64,000 bases of DNA from Pseudoxanthomonas sp. PXM03 (GCF_014852005.1 NZ_JACVAU010000001.1:1076001-1140000), one strand, 5' to 3'. Positions 1 to 8,444 are shown, counted from the stretch's first letter. Program-made: numbers and translations. The notes: generated by a model from the sequence alone, not told the origin.

Positions 1-641
1 AGCACCCGGAGCTGGGCATGGTGGCGCCATCGGTCTTCATCGACGTGGCCGAGCAGAGTGGGCTGATCGAGAGCATCGGTCCGCGCGTCCTGAGGGCCGC
101 CTGCGCGGCCGCCGCGCGCTGGGGTACCGATCGCGATGCGCTGGATCCGCTGTTCGTCTCGGTCAACGTGTCGCCGCGCCAACTGCGCAGCGGCGACCTG
201 CCGGACGTCGTGGCCGAGTGCCTGCGCGATACCGGACTGGCGGCATCGCGGTTGCACCTCGAGCTCACCGAGACCGCCGTCATCAGCGACGAGGCACACG
301 CCAGCGCGCTGCTGGCCACGCTGCATCGCACCGGCGTGAAAGTCTGGCTGGACGATTTCGGTACCGGTTTTTCCGGCCTGAGCCACCTGCGCCGCGTGCC
401 GGTGGACGGCGTGAAGATCGACCGCAGCTTCATCGCCGACATGCTGCGTGACCCCGACGACCTTGCGCTGACCACGGCCATCATCGCGATGGCGCATTCG
501 CTCGGCATCACCGTGGTAGCGGAGGGCGTGGAGAAGGAAGGCCAGTTCAACCTGCTGCGCGAGCGCGGCTGCGACCTGGCGCAGGGCTACTGGCTGGGGT
601 ATCCCGTCACCGCAGCCGAATTCGCGCAGCTCGTGGCTTGA
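1..641 (+). CDS. EAL-domain c-di-GMP phosphodiesterase, C-terminal part
   Basis: This is the C-terminal part of an EAL domain, the cytoplasmic domain that hydrolyses cyclic di-GMP to pGpG. The frame is open from the left edge (codons for HPELG precede the first ATG at 18), so the true start and the E-x-L signature lie outside the window. Visible blocks are SVNVSPRQ, ELTET, DDFGTG, KIDRSFI, EGVE and QGYW; these carry the metal- and substrate-binding N, E, D-D, K, E and Q residues of active enzymes, so the domain looks catalytically intact. Sensor or GGDEF domains may exist upstream. A repeat pair follows the stop codon directly. Confidence 0.93.
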   Translation, partial: HPELGMVAPSVFIDVAEQSGLIESIGPRVLRAACAAAARWGTDRDALDPLFVSVNVSPRQLRSGDLPDVVAECLRDTGLAASRLHLELTETAVISDEAHASALLATLHRTGVKVWLDDFGTGFSGLSHLRRVPVDGVKIDRSFIADMLRDPDDLALTTAIIAMAHSLGITVVAEGVEKEGQFNLLRERGCDLAQGYWLGYPVTAAEFAQLVA

Positions 642-654
642 AAGAGGGCGCTGT

Positions 655-783
655 TGCAGGAGCGACGTGAGTCGCGACCGTGCGCCATGACATGACGCGA
701 TGATGCATCGCCCGACCTTCCCGGCGCGCTCTTTTTTCTAAGGCAGTTTGATTGCTCCGGTCGCGACTCACGTCGCTCCTACA
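655..783. repeat. REP-like inverted repeat pair, copy 1
   Basis: Left arm 656-680 reads GCAGGAGCGACGTGAGTCGC and continues GACCG. The right arm 757-782 is its near-perfect reverse complement. Each arm also carries a small internal palindrome (CGACGTGAGTCG). The 75-base spacer holds nothing recognisable. The same pair recurs at 32867-33000 and 58880-59017, always between genes or at a gene end. The layout fits a REP doublet (REPIN) moved by a RAYT-type transposase; no such gene lies in the window. Confidence 0.85.
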
Positions 784-796
784 AAAGCAGGAAGCG

Positions 797-1420
797 TCAG
801 AACCAGCGCGCGAACAGCTGTGTCAGCGATTCGACGAGGTTGCCGGACAGGAAGCCGAAGACCACGATGGCGATGCCGCCTGCCACCCACGCCACCAGCA
901 ACAGCGCACCATCGCGTTCCAGCAGTGCCAGGGCGAACAGCAGCAGCAGGATGCCGAACACGTAGTTGGTGAACGGGATCGGCAGCGCGAGCAGCAGGCC
1001 CAGCAGGATCAGCAGCAGGCCGGTGAAGCTGAGCGCGATGCGGTTGTCCAGGAACGCGGCCATGCGCGGGCGCACCAGCTTCTCCAGACGGCGCAGCCAC
1101 GGTGCCATGCGCTGGCGGAAACGCATCATCGCGCTGCGATGCGGGCCACGGCGGGCCAGGAACTGCGGCAACCACAGCTTGCGCATGCCCAGCAGCAGTT
1201 GCGCGCCCACCAGGATCACCATCGGGCCACCGATGGCGCCGCCCACGCCCGGGACCGGGATGAAGGCGGGGAGCACGCCGAGGAACAGCAGCATGCCGAA
1301 GGCGGCCGGGCCGAAGTCCTTCAGCAGGTCGCCCAGGCGCAGCACATCGTCGGGATCGCCGGTGGCGAAGCCGTCGAGCAGCGTCACCGTGCTCGTGTGG
1401 GGTGTCGCATCGGGGCTCAT
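797..1420 (-). CDS. ExoD-family membrane protein
   Basis: The 207-residue product matches the ExoD (exopolysaccharide synthesis) family of small inner-membrane proteins. It has a soluble N-terminus with LGDLLKDFGPAAFGMLLF, a proline/glycine-rich first hydrophobic stretch (LPAFIPVPGVGGAIGG) and two or three hydrophobic segments near the C-terminus. The ATG at 1420 is chosen because it follows the stop of the CorC-like gene by one base (TGACATG), which suggests translational coupling; the longer open frame would run back into that gene. The biochemical role of ExoD proteins is not established. The gene ends 14 bases before the first repeat pair. Confidence 0.8.
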   Translation of the reverse strand: MSPDATPHTSTVTLLDGFATGDPDDVLRLGDLLKDFGPAAFGMLLFLGVLPAFIPVPGVGGAIGGPMVILVGAQLLLGMRKLWLPQFLARRGPHRSAMMRFRQRMAPWLRRLEKLVRPRMAAFLDNRIALSFTGLLLILLGLLLALPIPFTNYVFGILLLLFALALLERDGALLLVAWVAGGIAIVVFGFLSGNLVESLTQLFARWF

Positions 1421-1421
1421 G

Positions 1422-2759
1422 TCAGACGGCCAGGTCTTCGCCATCGGTTTCCGGCAGCTTCTGCAGTAGCAGCTTGTCGATGCGGGCGCCGTCCAGGTCC
1501 ACGACCTCGAAACGCCAGCCCGCCCAGTCCAGCCGTTCGCCGACATGCGGGATGCGGCCGAAGCGTTCGATCATCATGCCGGCCAGGGTGTTGTATTCGT
1601 CGTCGTCCGGCAGCGCCACGCCACCGAGCAGCTCACGCAGGTCATCGTTCGGCAGCGAGCCATCCACCAGCAGCGAACCATCCTCGCGCACCACCACCAA
1701 GGGAGCATCCTCGGTGTTCTCGCTGGCCTGCAGGCGGCCGACCACGGCACCCATCAGGTCGCTCTGGGTGACCAGGCCCTGGATCTCGCCGTATTCGTCC
1801 ACGACCAGCGCCAGCGATTGCTGCTCTTCGCGAAAGATCTCCAGCAACTTCATCGCATGGGTTGATTCGGAGACGAACAACGGCTCGCGCAGCTTGATGA
1901 AGAGATCGGGCTTGTCGATGCCGAAACGATCCAGCAGCGACTTCACTTCCAGCACGCCGATGACGTCCTGATCGTTGCTGCGATACACGGGGAAACGTGA
2001 GAACGCGGACTCGTGCATCGTCTGCAGGTTCTCCTCGTACGATGCTGACGCATCCAGCCAGGTGATCTTCTTACGCGGCGTCATCAGGCTGTCGGCAGTG
2101 CGGTCGCCGAGGCGCAGTACGCGATTCATCATGTTGCGTTCGTCAACGTCGATTACGCCGGCCTCGTGTCCTTCGGACACCAGCATGCGGATTTCTTCCT
2201 CGCTGATGGTGGACACCTGGTCCTTGCCCAGACCCAGCAGGCGCAGAACCAGGCGGGTGCTGTGGGAGAGCAGCCAGACAAAGGGGAAGGCGGCTTTCGC
2301 CAGCCAACCCATCGGCACCGCGACGACCCCGGCAATCGTTTCCGGCGCCGTGATCGCAAGACGCTTGGGTACCAGTTCGCCGAAGATCAACGTGAGGAAC
2401 GTGATCAAGGCGACTGCAAGGGTCTTGCCGATCAGCTCCGACCAGGGCTGTGGCTCACCCACAAGGGTGAAACTGGCCGCGAGTGACGGAAACATGCCCT
2501 GCAGCCGGTCGGCGATGGCCATGCCGATGGCTTCGCCACCGAACAGGCCCGTCAATACGCCGATCAGCGTGATGCCGATCTGCACCGTGGAGAGGAAGTT
2601 CTCGGGCTTTTCGGACAGGTCCAGCGCGCGCTGGGCACGGTGGCTGGTCTGTGCCATCTGCTTGAGGCGACTCTTGCGCGAGGTCATGACCGACATCTCG
2701 GACATGGCGAAGAAGCCGTTCAGCAGGACCAGGGCGAATACGATGAGCAGCTCAAGCAC
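1422..2759 (-). CDS. HlyC/CorC-family membrane protein (DUF21-CBS-CorC)
   Basis: The 445-residue protein has the usual domain order of this family. The N-terminal DUF21/CNNM membrane domain (about residues 1-180) starts with a hydrophobic helix followed by GFFAMSEMSVMTSRKSRL. A CBS pair (about 200-320) contains MTPRKKITWLD and VVDEYGEIQGLVTQSDL, and the C-terminal CorC_HlyC domain (about 345-430) contains DDEYNTLAGMM. Family members are linked to magnesium or cobalt efflux or tolerance; the exact substrate cannot be read from sequence. Its stop is one base from the ExoD-like start, so the two probably form an operon. The 281 bases upstream are shared with the divergent phosphate operon. Confidence 0.88.
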   Translation of the reverse strand: MLELLIVFALVLLNGFFAMSEMSVMTSRKSRLKQMAQTSHRAQRALDLSEKPENFLSTVQIGITLIGVLTGLFGGEAIGMAIADRLQGMFPSLAASFTLVGEPQPWSELIGKTLAVALITFLTLIFGELVPKRLAITAPETIAGVVAVPMGWLAKAAFPFVWLLSHSTRLVLRLLGLGKDQVSTISEEEIRMLVSEGHEAGVIDVDERNMMNRVLRLGDRTADSLMTPRKKITWLDASASYEENLQTMHESAFSRFPVYRSNDQDVIGVLEVKSLLDRFGIDKPDLFIKLREPLFVSESTHAMKLLEIFREEQQSLALVVDEYGEIQGLVTQSDLMGAVVGRLQASENTEDAPLVVVREDGSLLVDGSLPNDDLRELLGGVALPDDDEYNTLAGMMIERFGRIPHVGERLDWAGWRFEVVDLDGARIDKLLLQKLPETDGEDLAV

Positions 2760-2976
2760 GGGAGCCTCCGTTCACAGCGGGGAGGACCGGCGAGGCGGGC
2801 GGGGTCTGTCGCGGAGGACAGTGGGGGGAGGCAGGGTCGTCATCCATAGGGTGCACCCGGAGGCGCGGGGCGAGTTTAGCAAACGACCGACGGGCGGAAG
2901 CGTGAAGCTGAACGAGACATTCGGCTAGTGCGGAGGCCCGCAGGCGGCGTTAGCAGCCGGGTCGGGCTGTCCGCAA

Positions 2977-2994
2977 CCGTCACGGAACGGTCAT
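2977..2994 (+). promoter_or_regulatory. possible Pho box upstream of DUF47-pit
   Basis: Two heptamers, CCGTCAC and CGGTCAT, stand in direct orientation four bases apart, an 11-base period. They match 5 and 6 of 7 positions of the PhoB half-site CTGTCAT. A -10-like CATAAT overlaps the end of the box at 2992-2997. The position, about 50 bases before a phosphate-transport gene pair, makes it plausible, but the overlap with the -10 is not the classical layout. Confidence 0.3.
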
Positions 2995-3040
2995 AATTCC
3001 GCCCCTGAAGCCGTCCATCCCGTGACGGTGGGACCGCCCG

Positions 3041-3667
3041 ATGTTCTCCCTCCAGACGATCTTCGGCTCCGGCCAGCAGTTCTACACGCTGTTGGACGAG
3101 GCCGCCCAAGCCGCCCACGACAGCACCAAGGCCCTGCACACCATGATGAAGGCCACCGACCGCCAGCCGGCGCTCGATGCCTTCAAACTGGCGCGCCTGC
3201 GCGAGCGCGCGGCCTCGGACAAGATCGGCAAGGCGCTGGTGGACAGCTTCATCACGCCGATCGAGCGCGAGGACATCGAGGCACTGGGCTCGGCGTTGTA
3301 CAAGATCCCGAAGCAGGTCGAGAAGTTCGCCGACCGCTACTCGCTGGCCATCCAGCACCTGGACGGCATCGACTTCGCGCCGCGCGCGGCGATGCTGGAG
3401 CAGGCGGCCAGCGTGGTCGTGGAGATGGTCCACGAGATCAAGAAGATGAACATCGATCGCATGACCTCGCTCAACGAGAAGCTGCGCGCGATCGAGAACG
3501 AAGCCGACCGGCTGATGCTGGAACTGTACCGCGACATCTATTCCGGCCGCCTGGACCACCTGCAGATGTTCCTGCTGAAGGAATTCTTCGAGATCCTGGA
3601 GAAGGCCATCGACCGCTGCCGCGAGGCCGGCGTGGTGGCGTACCAGATCGTGCTGAAGAACAGCTAA
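3041..3667 (+). CDS. DUF47-family (PhoU-like) phosphate transport regulator
   Basis: This 208-residue, fully soluble and almost all-helical protein belongs to the DUF47 family, distant relatives of PhoU. It starts MFSLQTIFGSGQQFYTLLDEAA and carries the typical helix text HEIKKMNIDRMT and ENEADRLMLELYRDIYSG. DUF47 proteins are usually encoded just before Pit phosphate permeases, as here (12 bases to the next start), and are thought to control permease activity. The pair is almost certainly one transcript. A possible Pho box sits upstream. Length is standard for the family. Confidence 0.88.
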   Translation: MFSLQTIFGSGQQFYTLLDEAAQAAHDSTKALHTMMKATDRQPALDAFKLARLRERAASDKIGKALVDSFITPIEREDIEALGSALYKIPKQVEKFADRYSLAIQHLDGIDFAPRAAMLEQAASVVVEMVHEIKKMNIDRMTSLNEKLRAIENEADRLMLELYRDIYSGRLDHLQMFLLKEFFEILEKAIDRCREAGVVAYQIVLKNS

Positions 3668-3679
3668 GGGCGCACCATC

Positions 3680-4801
3680 ATGCTGACCCTCGTGCTGGTG
3701 GTGATCCTGGCCGCGCTCGTCTTCGAGTTCATCAACGGCTTCCACGACACCGCCAACTCCATCGCCACGGTGGTCGCCACCAAGGTGCTGTCGCCGGGCC
3801 AGGCGGTGATGCTGGCGGCCGGCATGAACCTGATCGGTGCGTTGATGGGCACCGCCGTGGCCAAGACGATCGCCTCTGGCCTGGTGAACACCGACGTGGT
3901 GCAGGTGACCTCGCAGGTGATCCTGTGCGCGCTGCTGGGCGGCATCGTGTGGAACCTGATCACGTGGTGGAAGGGCCTTCCGTCGTCGTCGTCGCATGCC
4001 CTGATCGGTGGCCTGTGCGGTGCCGCGCTTGCCGCCGCACACAATGACTGGGCGGCGCTGATCTGGTCCGAGACGGTGGGCGACTGGACCAAGAACAAGG
4101 GCATCCTGTGGAAGGTGGTGCTGCCGATGGTCACTTCGCCGGTGGCGGGCTTCCTGCTCGGCATCCTGGTGATGGTGGCGCTGTGGGGCCTGATCGCGTT
4201 GCTGTCGCGTGCCGGTGGCTGGCTGGGGCGACTGGCGCGCCCGCACTTCGTCAACAGGTTCTTCGGCAAGGCGCAGATCCTGTCGGCGGCCTACATGGGC
4301 TACGCGCACGGCCACAACGATGCGCAGAAGACCATGGGCATCATCGCGCTGACGCTGTTCGGCGCAGAAGCCAGTGGTGCGCTGAACGACCTGCCGGGCT
4401 GGCTGGCGTTCCTGCACCCGGGTGCGGCTGGCGAGCAGGACATCGCGATGTGGATCGTGATCACCTGCGCCATCGTGATGGCCTTGGGCACGGCGTCCGG
4501 TGGCTGGAAGATCATCAAGACGCTGGGCCACAAGATGGTGAAGCTGCATCCCATCAACGGCTTCGCAGCGGAAACCAGCTCGGCCACCATCCTGACCGTG
4601 GCCGCGCACTTCGGCATGCCCGTGTCCACCACGCACAGCATCTCGACCGCCATCATGGGCGTGGGCTTCGCCAAGAATCCGCGTGCGCTGAAATTCAGCG
4701 TGATTGAACGCATCCTGTGGGCGTGGGTGCTGACCATCCCGGCGGCCGGCGGTATCGCCTACGGCCTGCTGCGCCTGCTGGAAGCGATCGGCTGGGCGTG
4801 A
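3680..4801 (+). CDS. pit: PiT-family inorganic phosphate transporter
   Basis: The 373-residue integral membrane protein is a low-affinity phosphate permease of the PiT (PF01384) family. It shows both family signatures: the N-terminal EFINGFHDTANSIATVV and the inverted-repeat partner YAHGHNDAQKTMG in the second half. It also has the serine-rich WWKGLPSSSSHALIGG and VSTTHSISTAIMGVG segments that line the transport path. About ten hydrophobic helices are evident. It follows the DUF47 gene by 12 bases and ends just before a strong intrinsic terminator. Transport is probably coupled to protons or metal-phosphate complexes, as in bacterial relatives. Confidence 0.93.
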   Translation: MLTLVLVVILAALVFEFINGFHDTANSIATVVATKVLSPGQAVMLAAGMNLIGALMGTAVAKTIASGLVNTDVVQVTSQVILCALLGGIVWNLITWWKGLPSSSSHALIGGLCGAALAAAHNDWAALIWSETVGDWTKNKGILWKVVLPMVTSPVAGFLLGILVMVALWGLIALLSRAGGWLGRLARPHFVNRFFGKAQILSAAYMGYAHGHNDAQKTMGIIALTLFGAEASGALNDLPGWLAFLHPGAAGEQDIAMWIVITCAIVMALGTASGGWKIIKTLGHKMVKLHPINGFAAETSSATILTVAAHFGMPVSTTHSISTAIMGVGFAKNPRALKFSVIERILWAWVLTIPAAGGIAYGLLRLLEAIGWA

Positions 4802-4825
4802 TGCTCCCGCGCATGCACGGGAACG

Positions 4826-4857
4826 AAAAACGCCGGGCACTGCCCGGCGTTTCTCTT
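4826..4857 (+). terminator. intrinsic terminator after pit
   Basis: A perfect 8-base stem CGCCGGGC / GCCCGGCG (4831-4838 and 4842-4849, loop ACT) is preceded by an A-run and followed by TTTCTCTTT. It can serve pit and, through the A-run, the convergent gene ending at 4877. Confidence 0.85.
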
Positions 4858-4876
4858 TATTCGATGAGGTGAGCCC

Positions 4877-5287
4877 TCAGAGCAGGTCGCCCTCTGCCGA
4901 CAGGGCACGCTCCATGCTGTCGCCCAGGCCGCCGATCTCCAGCACCAGCCGGTCCACTTCCGCCGGGTTGAGGCTTTCGTAGGGACGGTTCTCGCACAGC
5001 TGCAGGTAGGGCACGCCGTCGAGCTCGCCGATGGCCAGGTAGCCCACGCTGCTCTGCCAGTTGAACTTGAGCGCGCGCTTGGCGTCGATGCCGGTCATCG
5101 GTGCGATCACCGTGCTCACGCGCAGGTAGCCGCGCTCGTCGTCGTTGCCCAGTTCCGAAAGGAAGATGGACTGGTGGCGCTTGCCGTTGTCCAGCGACAG
5201 TTCCACGCAGGCCACGTAGGCGTCGTGCATCGCCACCTTGTAGCCGGAGGAATGCAGGTAGCCGCGCACCTGTTCGAAGTTCTGCAT
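4877..5287 (-). CDS. conserved hypothetical protein, possibly YbjN-like
   Basis: A 136-residue soluble, acidic protein with no signal peptide or membrane helix. It starts MQNFEQVRGYLHSSGYKV and contains alternating strands and helices (CVELSLDNGKRHQSIFLSEL, YLQLCENRPYE). The size and strand pattern recall the YbjN/type III chaperone-like fold, but I do not recognise it with certainty and assign no function. It is divergent from the alkyltransferase-like gene, with only 41 bases between the two starts, so their promoters must overlap. It ends between the pit terminator and its own start, with no partner gene. Confidence 0.7.
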   Translation of the reverse strand: MQNFEQVRGYLHSSGYKVAMHDAYVACVELSLDNGKRHQSIFLSELGNDDERGYLRVSTVIAPMTGIDAKRALKFNWQSSVGYLAIGELDGVPYLQLCENRPYESLNPAEVDRLVLEIGGLGDSMERALSAEGDLL

Positions 5288-5328
5288 GGTGTACTCCCGT
5301 GTTGCCGATGCCGCTATGCTAATCCGCC

Positions 5329-5667
5329 ATGAGCGCCAAGTCTCCCGAAGATCGCATTCTGGCCGTCATCCGCGCCATTCCGCGCGGACAGGTGGCAGGC
5401 TATGGAGAAGTGGCGCACCGTGCGGGATTGCCTGGCCGTGCACGGCTCACCGCGCGCATCCTCAGCCAGAACGACGATGCCACGCTGCCGTGGCACCGCG
5501 TGCTGCGGTCGGATGGGCGCATCGCGTTCCCTGATGGCTCGAAGGCGTTCCGCGAACAGAGCCAGCGCCTGCGCGCGGAAGGTGTGAAGGTGGAGAACGG
5601 GCGCGTGAAACGCCCGCGCAGGGAAGATGACCTCGATGCCGCCCTGTGGGGACCAGGCGCGCGGTGA
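5329..5667 (+). CDS. alkyltransferase-like (ATL) DNA repair protein
   Basis: The 112-residue protein is the DNA-binding domain of the O6-alkylguanine transferase family, starting with ILAVIRAIPRGQVAGYGEVA. In true MGMT/Ada enzymes the active site reads PCHRV; here it is PWHRV, with tryptophan at residue 55 in place of the catalytic cysteine. This is the hallmark of ATL proteins, which bind O6-alkylguanine without removing the alkyl group and hand the lesion to nucleotide excision repair. No alkyl transfer is therefore expected. It stands alone, divergent from the unknown gene at 4877-5287, with 44 bases before the rhomboid gene. Confidence 0.9.
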   Translation: MSAKSPEDRILAVIRAIPRGQVAGYGEVAHRAGLPGRARLTARILSQNDDATLPWHRVLRSDGRIAFPDGSKAFREQSQRLRAEGVKVENGRVKRPRREDDLDAALWGPGAR

Positions 5668-5711
5668 CACGCTGCCCCTTATGATGTGAGCTGATCGTTA
5701 CGAGGTTTCCC

Positions 5712-6356
5712 ATGTTTCCCCGTTTGCTTCCCGTCACCCGAAACCTGCTGATTGCCAATGTCGGCGTCTACCTCCTGCAGCTCATGCTGGGCAATGCGTT
5801 CCAGGCATGGTTCGCGTTGTGGCCGGTGGGCCACGGCTTCATGCCATGGCAGTTGCTGACGTACGGCTTCCTTCACGACACCAGCGGCCTGACGCACCTG
5901 CTGTTCAACATGCTGGCGCTGTACATGTTCGGTTCGTCGCTGGAACAGACATGGGGCCCCAAGCGGTTCCTGACCTACTTCCTGGTGTGCATCGTGGGCG
6001 CAGGCCTGCTGCAGCTGATCGTAGGATGGTGGATGGTGTCCGCCGGCACGCTGCCATACGCCACGGTCGGTGCATCCGGTGGCGTGTTCGGTCTGCTGCT
6101 GGGTTACGGCATGTTGTTCCCCAATCAGAGGATGATCGTGTTTCCGTTGCCGATGGAGATCAAGGCACGCACGCTGGTGATCTTCTACGCGGTCCTCGCC
6201 CTGGTGCTCGGCTTCACCGGCCTGCAGCCCGGCGTGGCGCATTTCGCGCATCTCGGCGGCATGCTGTTCGGGTGGCTGATGATCCGCTACTGGCGCGGGC
6301 AGCCACCGTTCGGTGGACGCCGCCGGGGTCCGCCGCGGATGCGCGTCGTGAAATAA
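5712..6356 (+). CDS. rhomboid-family intramembrane serine protease
   Basis: The 214-residue, six-helix membrane protein has the rhomboid signature in full. HLLFNMLALYMFGSSLE in helix 2 provides the conserved asparagine, GASGGVFGLLLGY holds the catalytic Ser122, and HFAHLGGMLFGWL holds the partner His180. It should cleave transmembrane substrates within the inner membrane. The C-terminus ends in a basic tail (GGRRRGPPRMRVVK), cytoplasmic by the positive-inside rule. The start at 5712 follows a GAGG-like site and fits the family, which begins just before the first helix. A bidirectional terminator follows. Confidence 0.92.
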   Translation: MFPRLLPVTRNLLIANVGVYLLQLMLGNAFQAWFALWPVGHGFMPWQLLTYGFLHDTSGLTHLLFNMLALYMFGSSLEQTWGPKRFLTYFLVCIVGAGLLQLIVGWWMVSAGTLPYATVGASGGVFGLLLGYGMLFPNQRMIVFPLPMEIKARTLVIFYAVLALVLGFTGLQPGVAHFAHLGGMLFGWLMIRYWRGQPPFGGRRRGPPRMRVVK

Positions 6357-6372
6357 GGCGGGCGGCAGCAAC

Positions 6373-6405
6373 AAAAAAAACGGCGCGGATATCCGCGCCG
6401 TTTTC
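6373..6405. terminator. bidirectional intrinsic terminator
   Basis: An A8 run, then CGGCGCGG AT AT CCGCGCCG (6381-6400), then TTTTC. The A-run on one side and the T-run on the other let it stop both the rhomboid gene and the convergent M13 peptidase gene. Confidence 0.88.
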
Positions 6406-6425
6406 GTCAGGGTGCCGTTTCCGGC

Positions 6426-8444
6426 TCAGCGCCAGATCCGGACCTGGTCCGCTTCCTTCGCCTGCATCGGCTGGCCCGCCTTGCAGGTGAAGGCCTGGGC
6501 GAAGGCCGGCTGCTGGATGAGCGGACCGTTGGCGCGCCACTGGCCCGGTGCATGCACGTCCACGGCGGCGCGTTGGGCGGCTTCGGTTTCGGACAGGTTC
6601 TGCGCCCACAGCGTGGCCCATGCCTTGTAGAACGATTGCCTGGTGGCGGCATTGGCCTGCGGTTCGGCGGTGGTGAACGCGTCCCACGCCAGTTCCACAC
6701 CGGCCAGGTCGGCCAGGTTCTCGTCCTGGGTCAGCGTGCCATTGACCTTGACGTTCTTCAGCCCCGGGTATGCGTAAGCGCCATACTGCGTTGCCACCTT
6801 GCTGCCCAGTGCATTCCACGCGGCCACATCGGCTGCGCTCCACCAGTCGCGCAATTGGCCCTTGGCATCGACCATGCGGCCCTTGCCATCGAAACCACGG
6901 CTCAGCTCGTGGCCGACCAGTGCGCCGAACGCACCGTACTGCACGGCAGCCGGTTGCTTCGCGTCGAAGATCTCTTCCTGCAGCACGGCGGCCGTCACGA
7001 TCAAGCGGTTCTGGGCCAGGTCGTAGGCCAGCGCGGGCTGCTGCGGCAGCACGTCCCAGCGACGGTCGGCGTTGCCCTTGCCGATGCGCTTCATTTCCTC
7101 GCGGTGGCGCCAGGTGGACGCGATCAGCATGTTGCCGCCGAAACTGCCACGGCCCATCGGCTGCACGCTGTAGTCCAGGTCGCGTTTGGGCGTGCCGACT
7201 TCGATCTTCAGCTTGTCGAGCTTGGCCTTGGCTTCGGCCTTTGCGGCCTCGCTCAGCCAGGTGTTGCGTTCGATGCCGCGTCCCAGCGCGTCGCGCACCT
7301 GTCCGGCGATCTGCTCTGCCCGGCGCTTGTGCTCGCTGGGCACGTAGCGCTCGGCGTACTCCTTGCCCAGCATCGGGCCGGCGGCGAGGTTGACGGCATC
7401 CAGCACCTGGCGCCAGCGCGGTGCTGGGGCGGCTTCGCCACGCAGCACGCGGCCGCGGAATTCGAACTCGGCATCGCGGAAGGGTTTTGCCAGGTAGGGT
7501 GCCATGGCATCACCCACGCGCCAGCGCAGGTAGGCCTTCCACTGGTCCGGTTTCAGGCTGCCGACGAGGCCATCGAGGCGCTTGAACAGCGCGGGGTCGG
7601 CCATGGACACCGTGTCGTCGGTGACGCCCTGCACCTTGAGGAAGGCATCCAGTTGCAGGTTGCGGTACTGCTTGCCCAGATCCTTGGTCGGCACCGGCGC
7701 GTAGTTGGCGAACGGACTGCGCAGGTCCACCAGCGGCTTGGACACCTGTGCCAGTTTGGTTTCCAGGTCGATGACCAGCGCGGACTCGGCATCCAGCTTG
7801 TTGGCCGGCGTGCCGGTCAGGGCCAGCACCTGCTTCACGTAGGCGCGGTAGCGGCCCAGCAGTTCGCGCGTGTCGGCGTCGGTGCGGGTGTAGTAGGCGG
7901 GGTCGGGCAGGCCCAGGCCGCCCTGCATGAAGTAGCCGATGTGGCGGTCCAGCGCCTGCAGGTCCACGTCCGGGCTGAAGTTGAAGGTCACCGGCACGCC
8001 GACCTGGTGCAGCGCGGCGATGGCCGGCGCCACATCCTTGGGCTTCTTGATGGCATTGATGCGGTCAAGCAGCGGCGCGATCGGCCTGGAACCGTCCGCT
8101 TCCACGGCGGCTTCGTCCAGGCCGCTGGCCCAGAAGTCGCCGAGCAGTTTCTGCACGTTGCCCTGCGGTGCCTTCATGGCCCCATCCAGCAGTGCACGCT
8201 GCTGCTCCAGGGTGCGCTCGCGGAAGGCGCCCAGCACGCTGACGCTGCCGGCACCGGCGGGAAGGCTGTTGTTCTTCAGCCAGTCCGCATTGGTGGCGGT
8301 GTAGAAGTCGGTGCACTGCGCGCTCACGGCGGGGGTGGTCGCGCGCTTCTTGCGCTGCGCTTCGGCATGGGGGGCGCCCAGCGCGATGACGAGGGCGAAG
8401 GCGATCAGGGTGGGGCGGCCGAGAGCGGGGCGCGGGCTGGGCAT
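6426..8444 (-). CDS. M13-family peptidase homologue with altered zinc site
   Basis: The 672-residue exported protein is a member of the neprilysin/PepO family (M13). A signal peptide with cleavage after AEA is evident, then the long helical N-terminal M13 domain and the C-terminal catalytic domain. The zinc motif, HExxH in active enzymes, reads HELSR at 512-516, so the second histidine ligand is an arginine (codon CGT). The third ligand glutamate is kept (E575 in DENLADLAG), 63 residues from H512 as in neprilysin. The tail (CKAGQPMQAKEADQVRIWR) resembles the family's C-x-x-W ending with one extra residue. It may be a weakened or non-catalytic paralogue of the intact M13 gene at 10056-12161. 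Confidence 0.88.
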   Translation of the reverse strand: MPSPRPALGRPTLIAFALVIALGAPHAEAQRKKRATTPAVSAQCTDFYTATNADWLKNNSLPAGAGSVSVLGAFRERTLEQQRALLDGAMKAPQGNVQKLLGDFWASGLDEAAVEADGSRPIAPLLDRINAIKKPKDVAPAIAALHQVGVPVTFNFSPDVDLQALDRHIGYFMQGGLGLPDPAYYTRTDADTRELLGRYRAYVKQVLALTGTPANKLDAESALVIDLETKLAQVSKPLVDLRSPFANYAPVPTKDLGKQYRNLQLDAFLKVQGVTDDTVSMADPALFKRLDGLVGSLKPDQWKAYLRWRVGDAMAPYLAKPFRDAEFEFRGRVLRGEAAPAPRWRQVLDAVNLAAGPMLGKEYAERYVPSEHKRRAEQIAGQVRDALGRGIERNTWLSEAAKAEAKAKLDKLKIEVGTPKRDLDYSVQPMGRGSFGGNMLIASTWRHREEMKRIGKGNADRRWDVLPQQPALAYDLAQNRLIVTAAVLQEEIFDAKQPAAVQYGAFGALVGHELSRGFDGKGRMVDAKGQLRDWWSAADVAAWNALGSKVATQYGAYAYPGLKNVKVNGTLTQDENLADLAGVELAWDAFTTAEPQANAATRQSFYKAWATLWAQNLSETEAAQRAAVDVHAPGQWRANGPLIQQPAFAQAFTCKAGQPMQAKEADQVRIWR

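Noticed and set aside
655-783. Repeat pair as an insertion-sequence remnant
   Set aside because: The arms lie only about 75 bases apart, there is no target duplication or coding remnant, and copies in three places have the same compact form.
752-1771. 339-codon open frame on the plus strand starting in the repeat
   Set aside because: The glutamine/arginine-rich translation is the complement of the ExoD-like and CorC-like genes.
6426-8444. Frameshift or pseudogene in the first M13 gene
   Set aside because: The frame is continuous from signal peptide to C-terminal motif, so only the active-site residue is altered.
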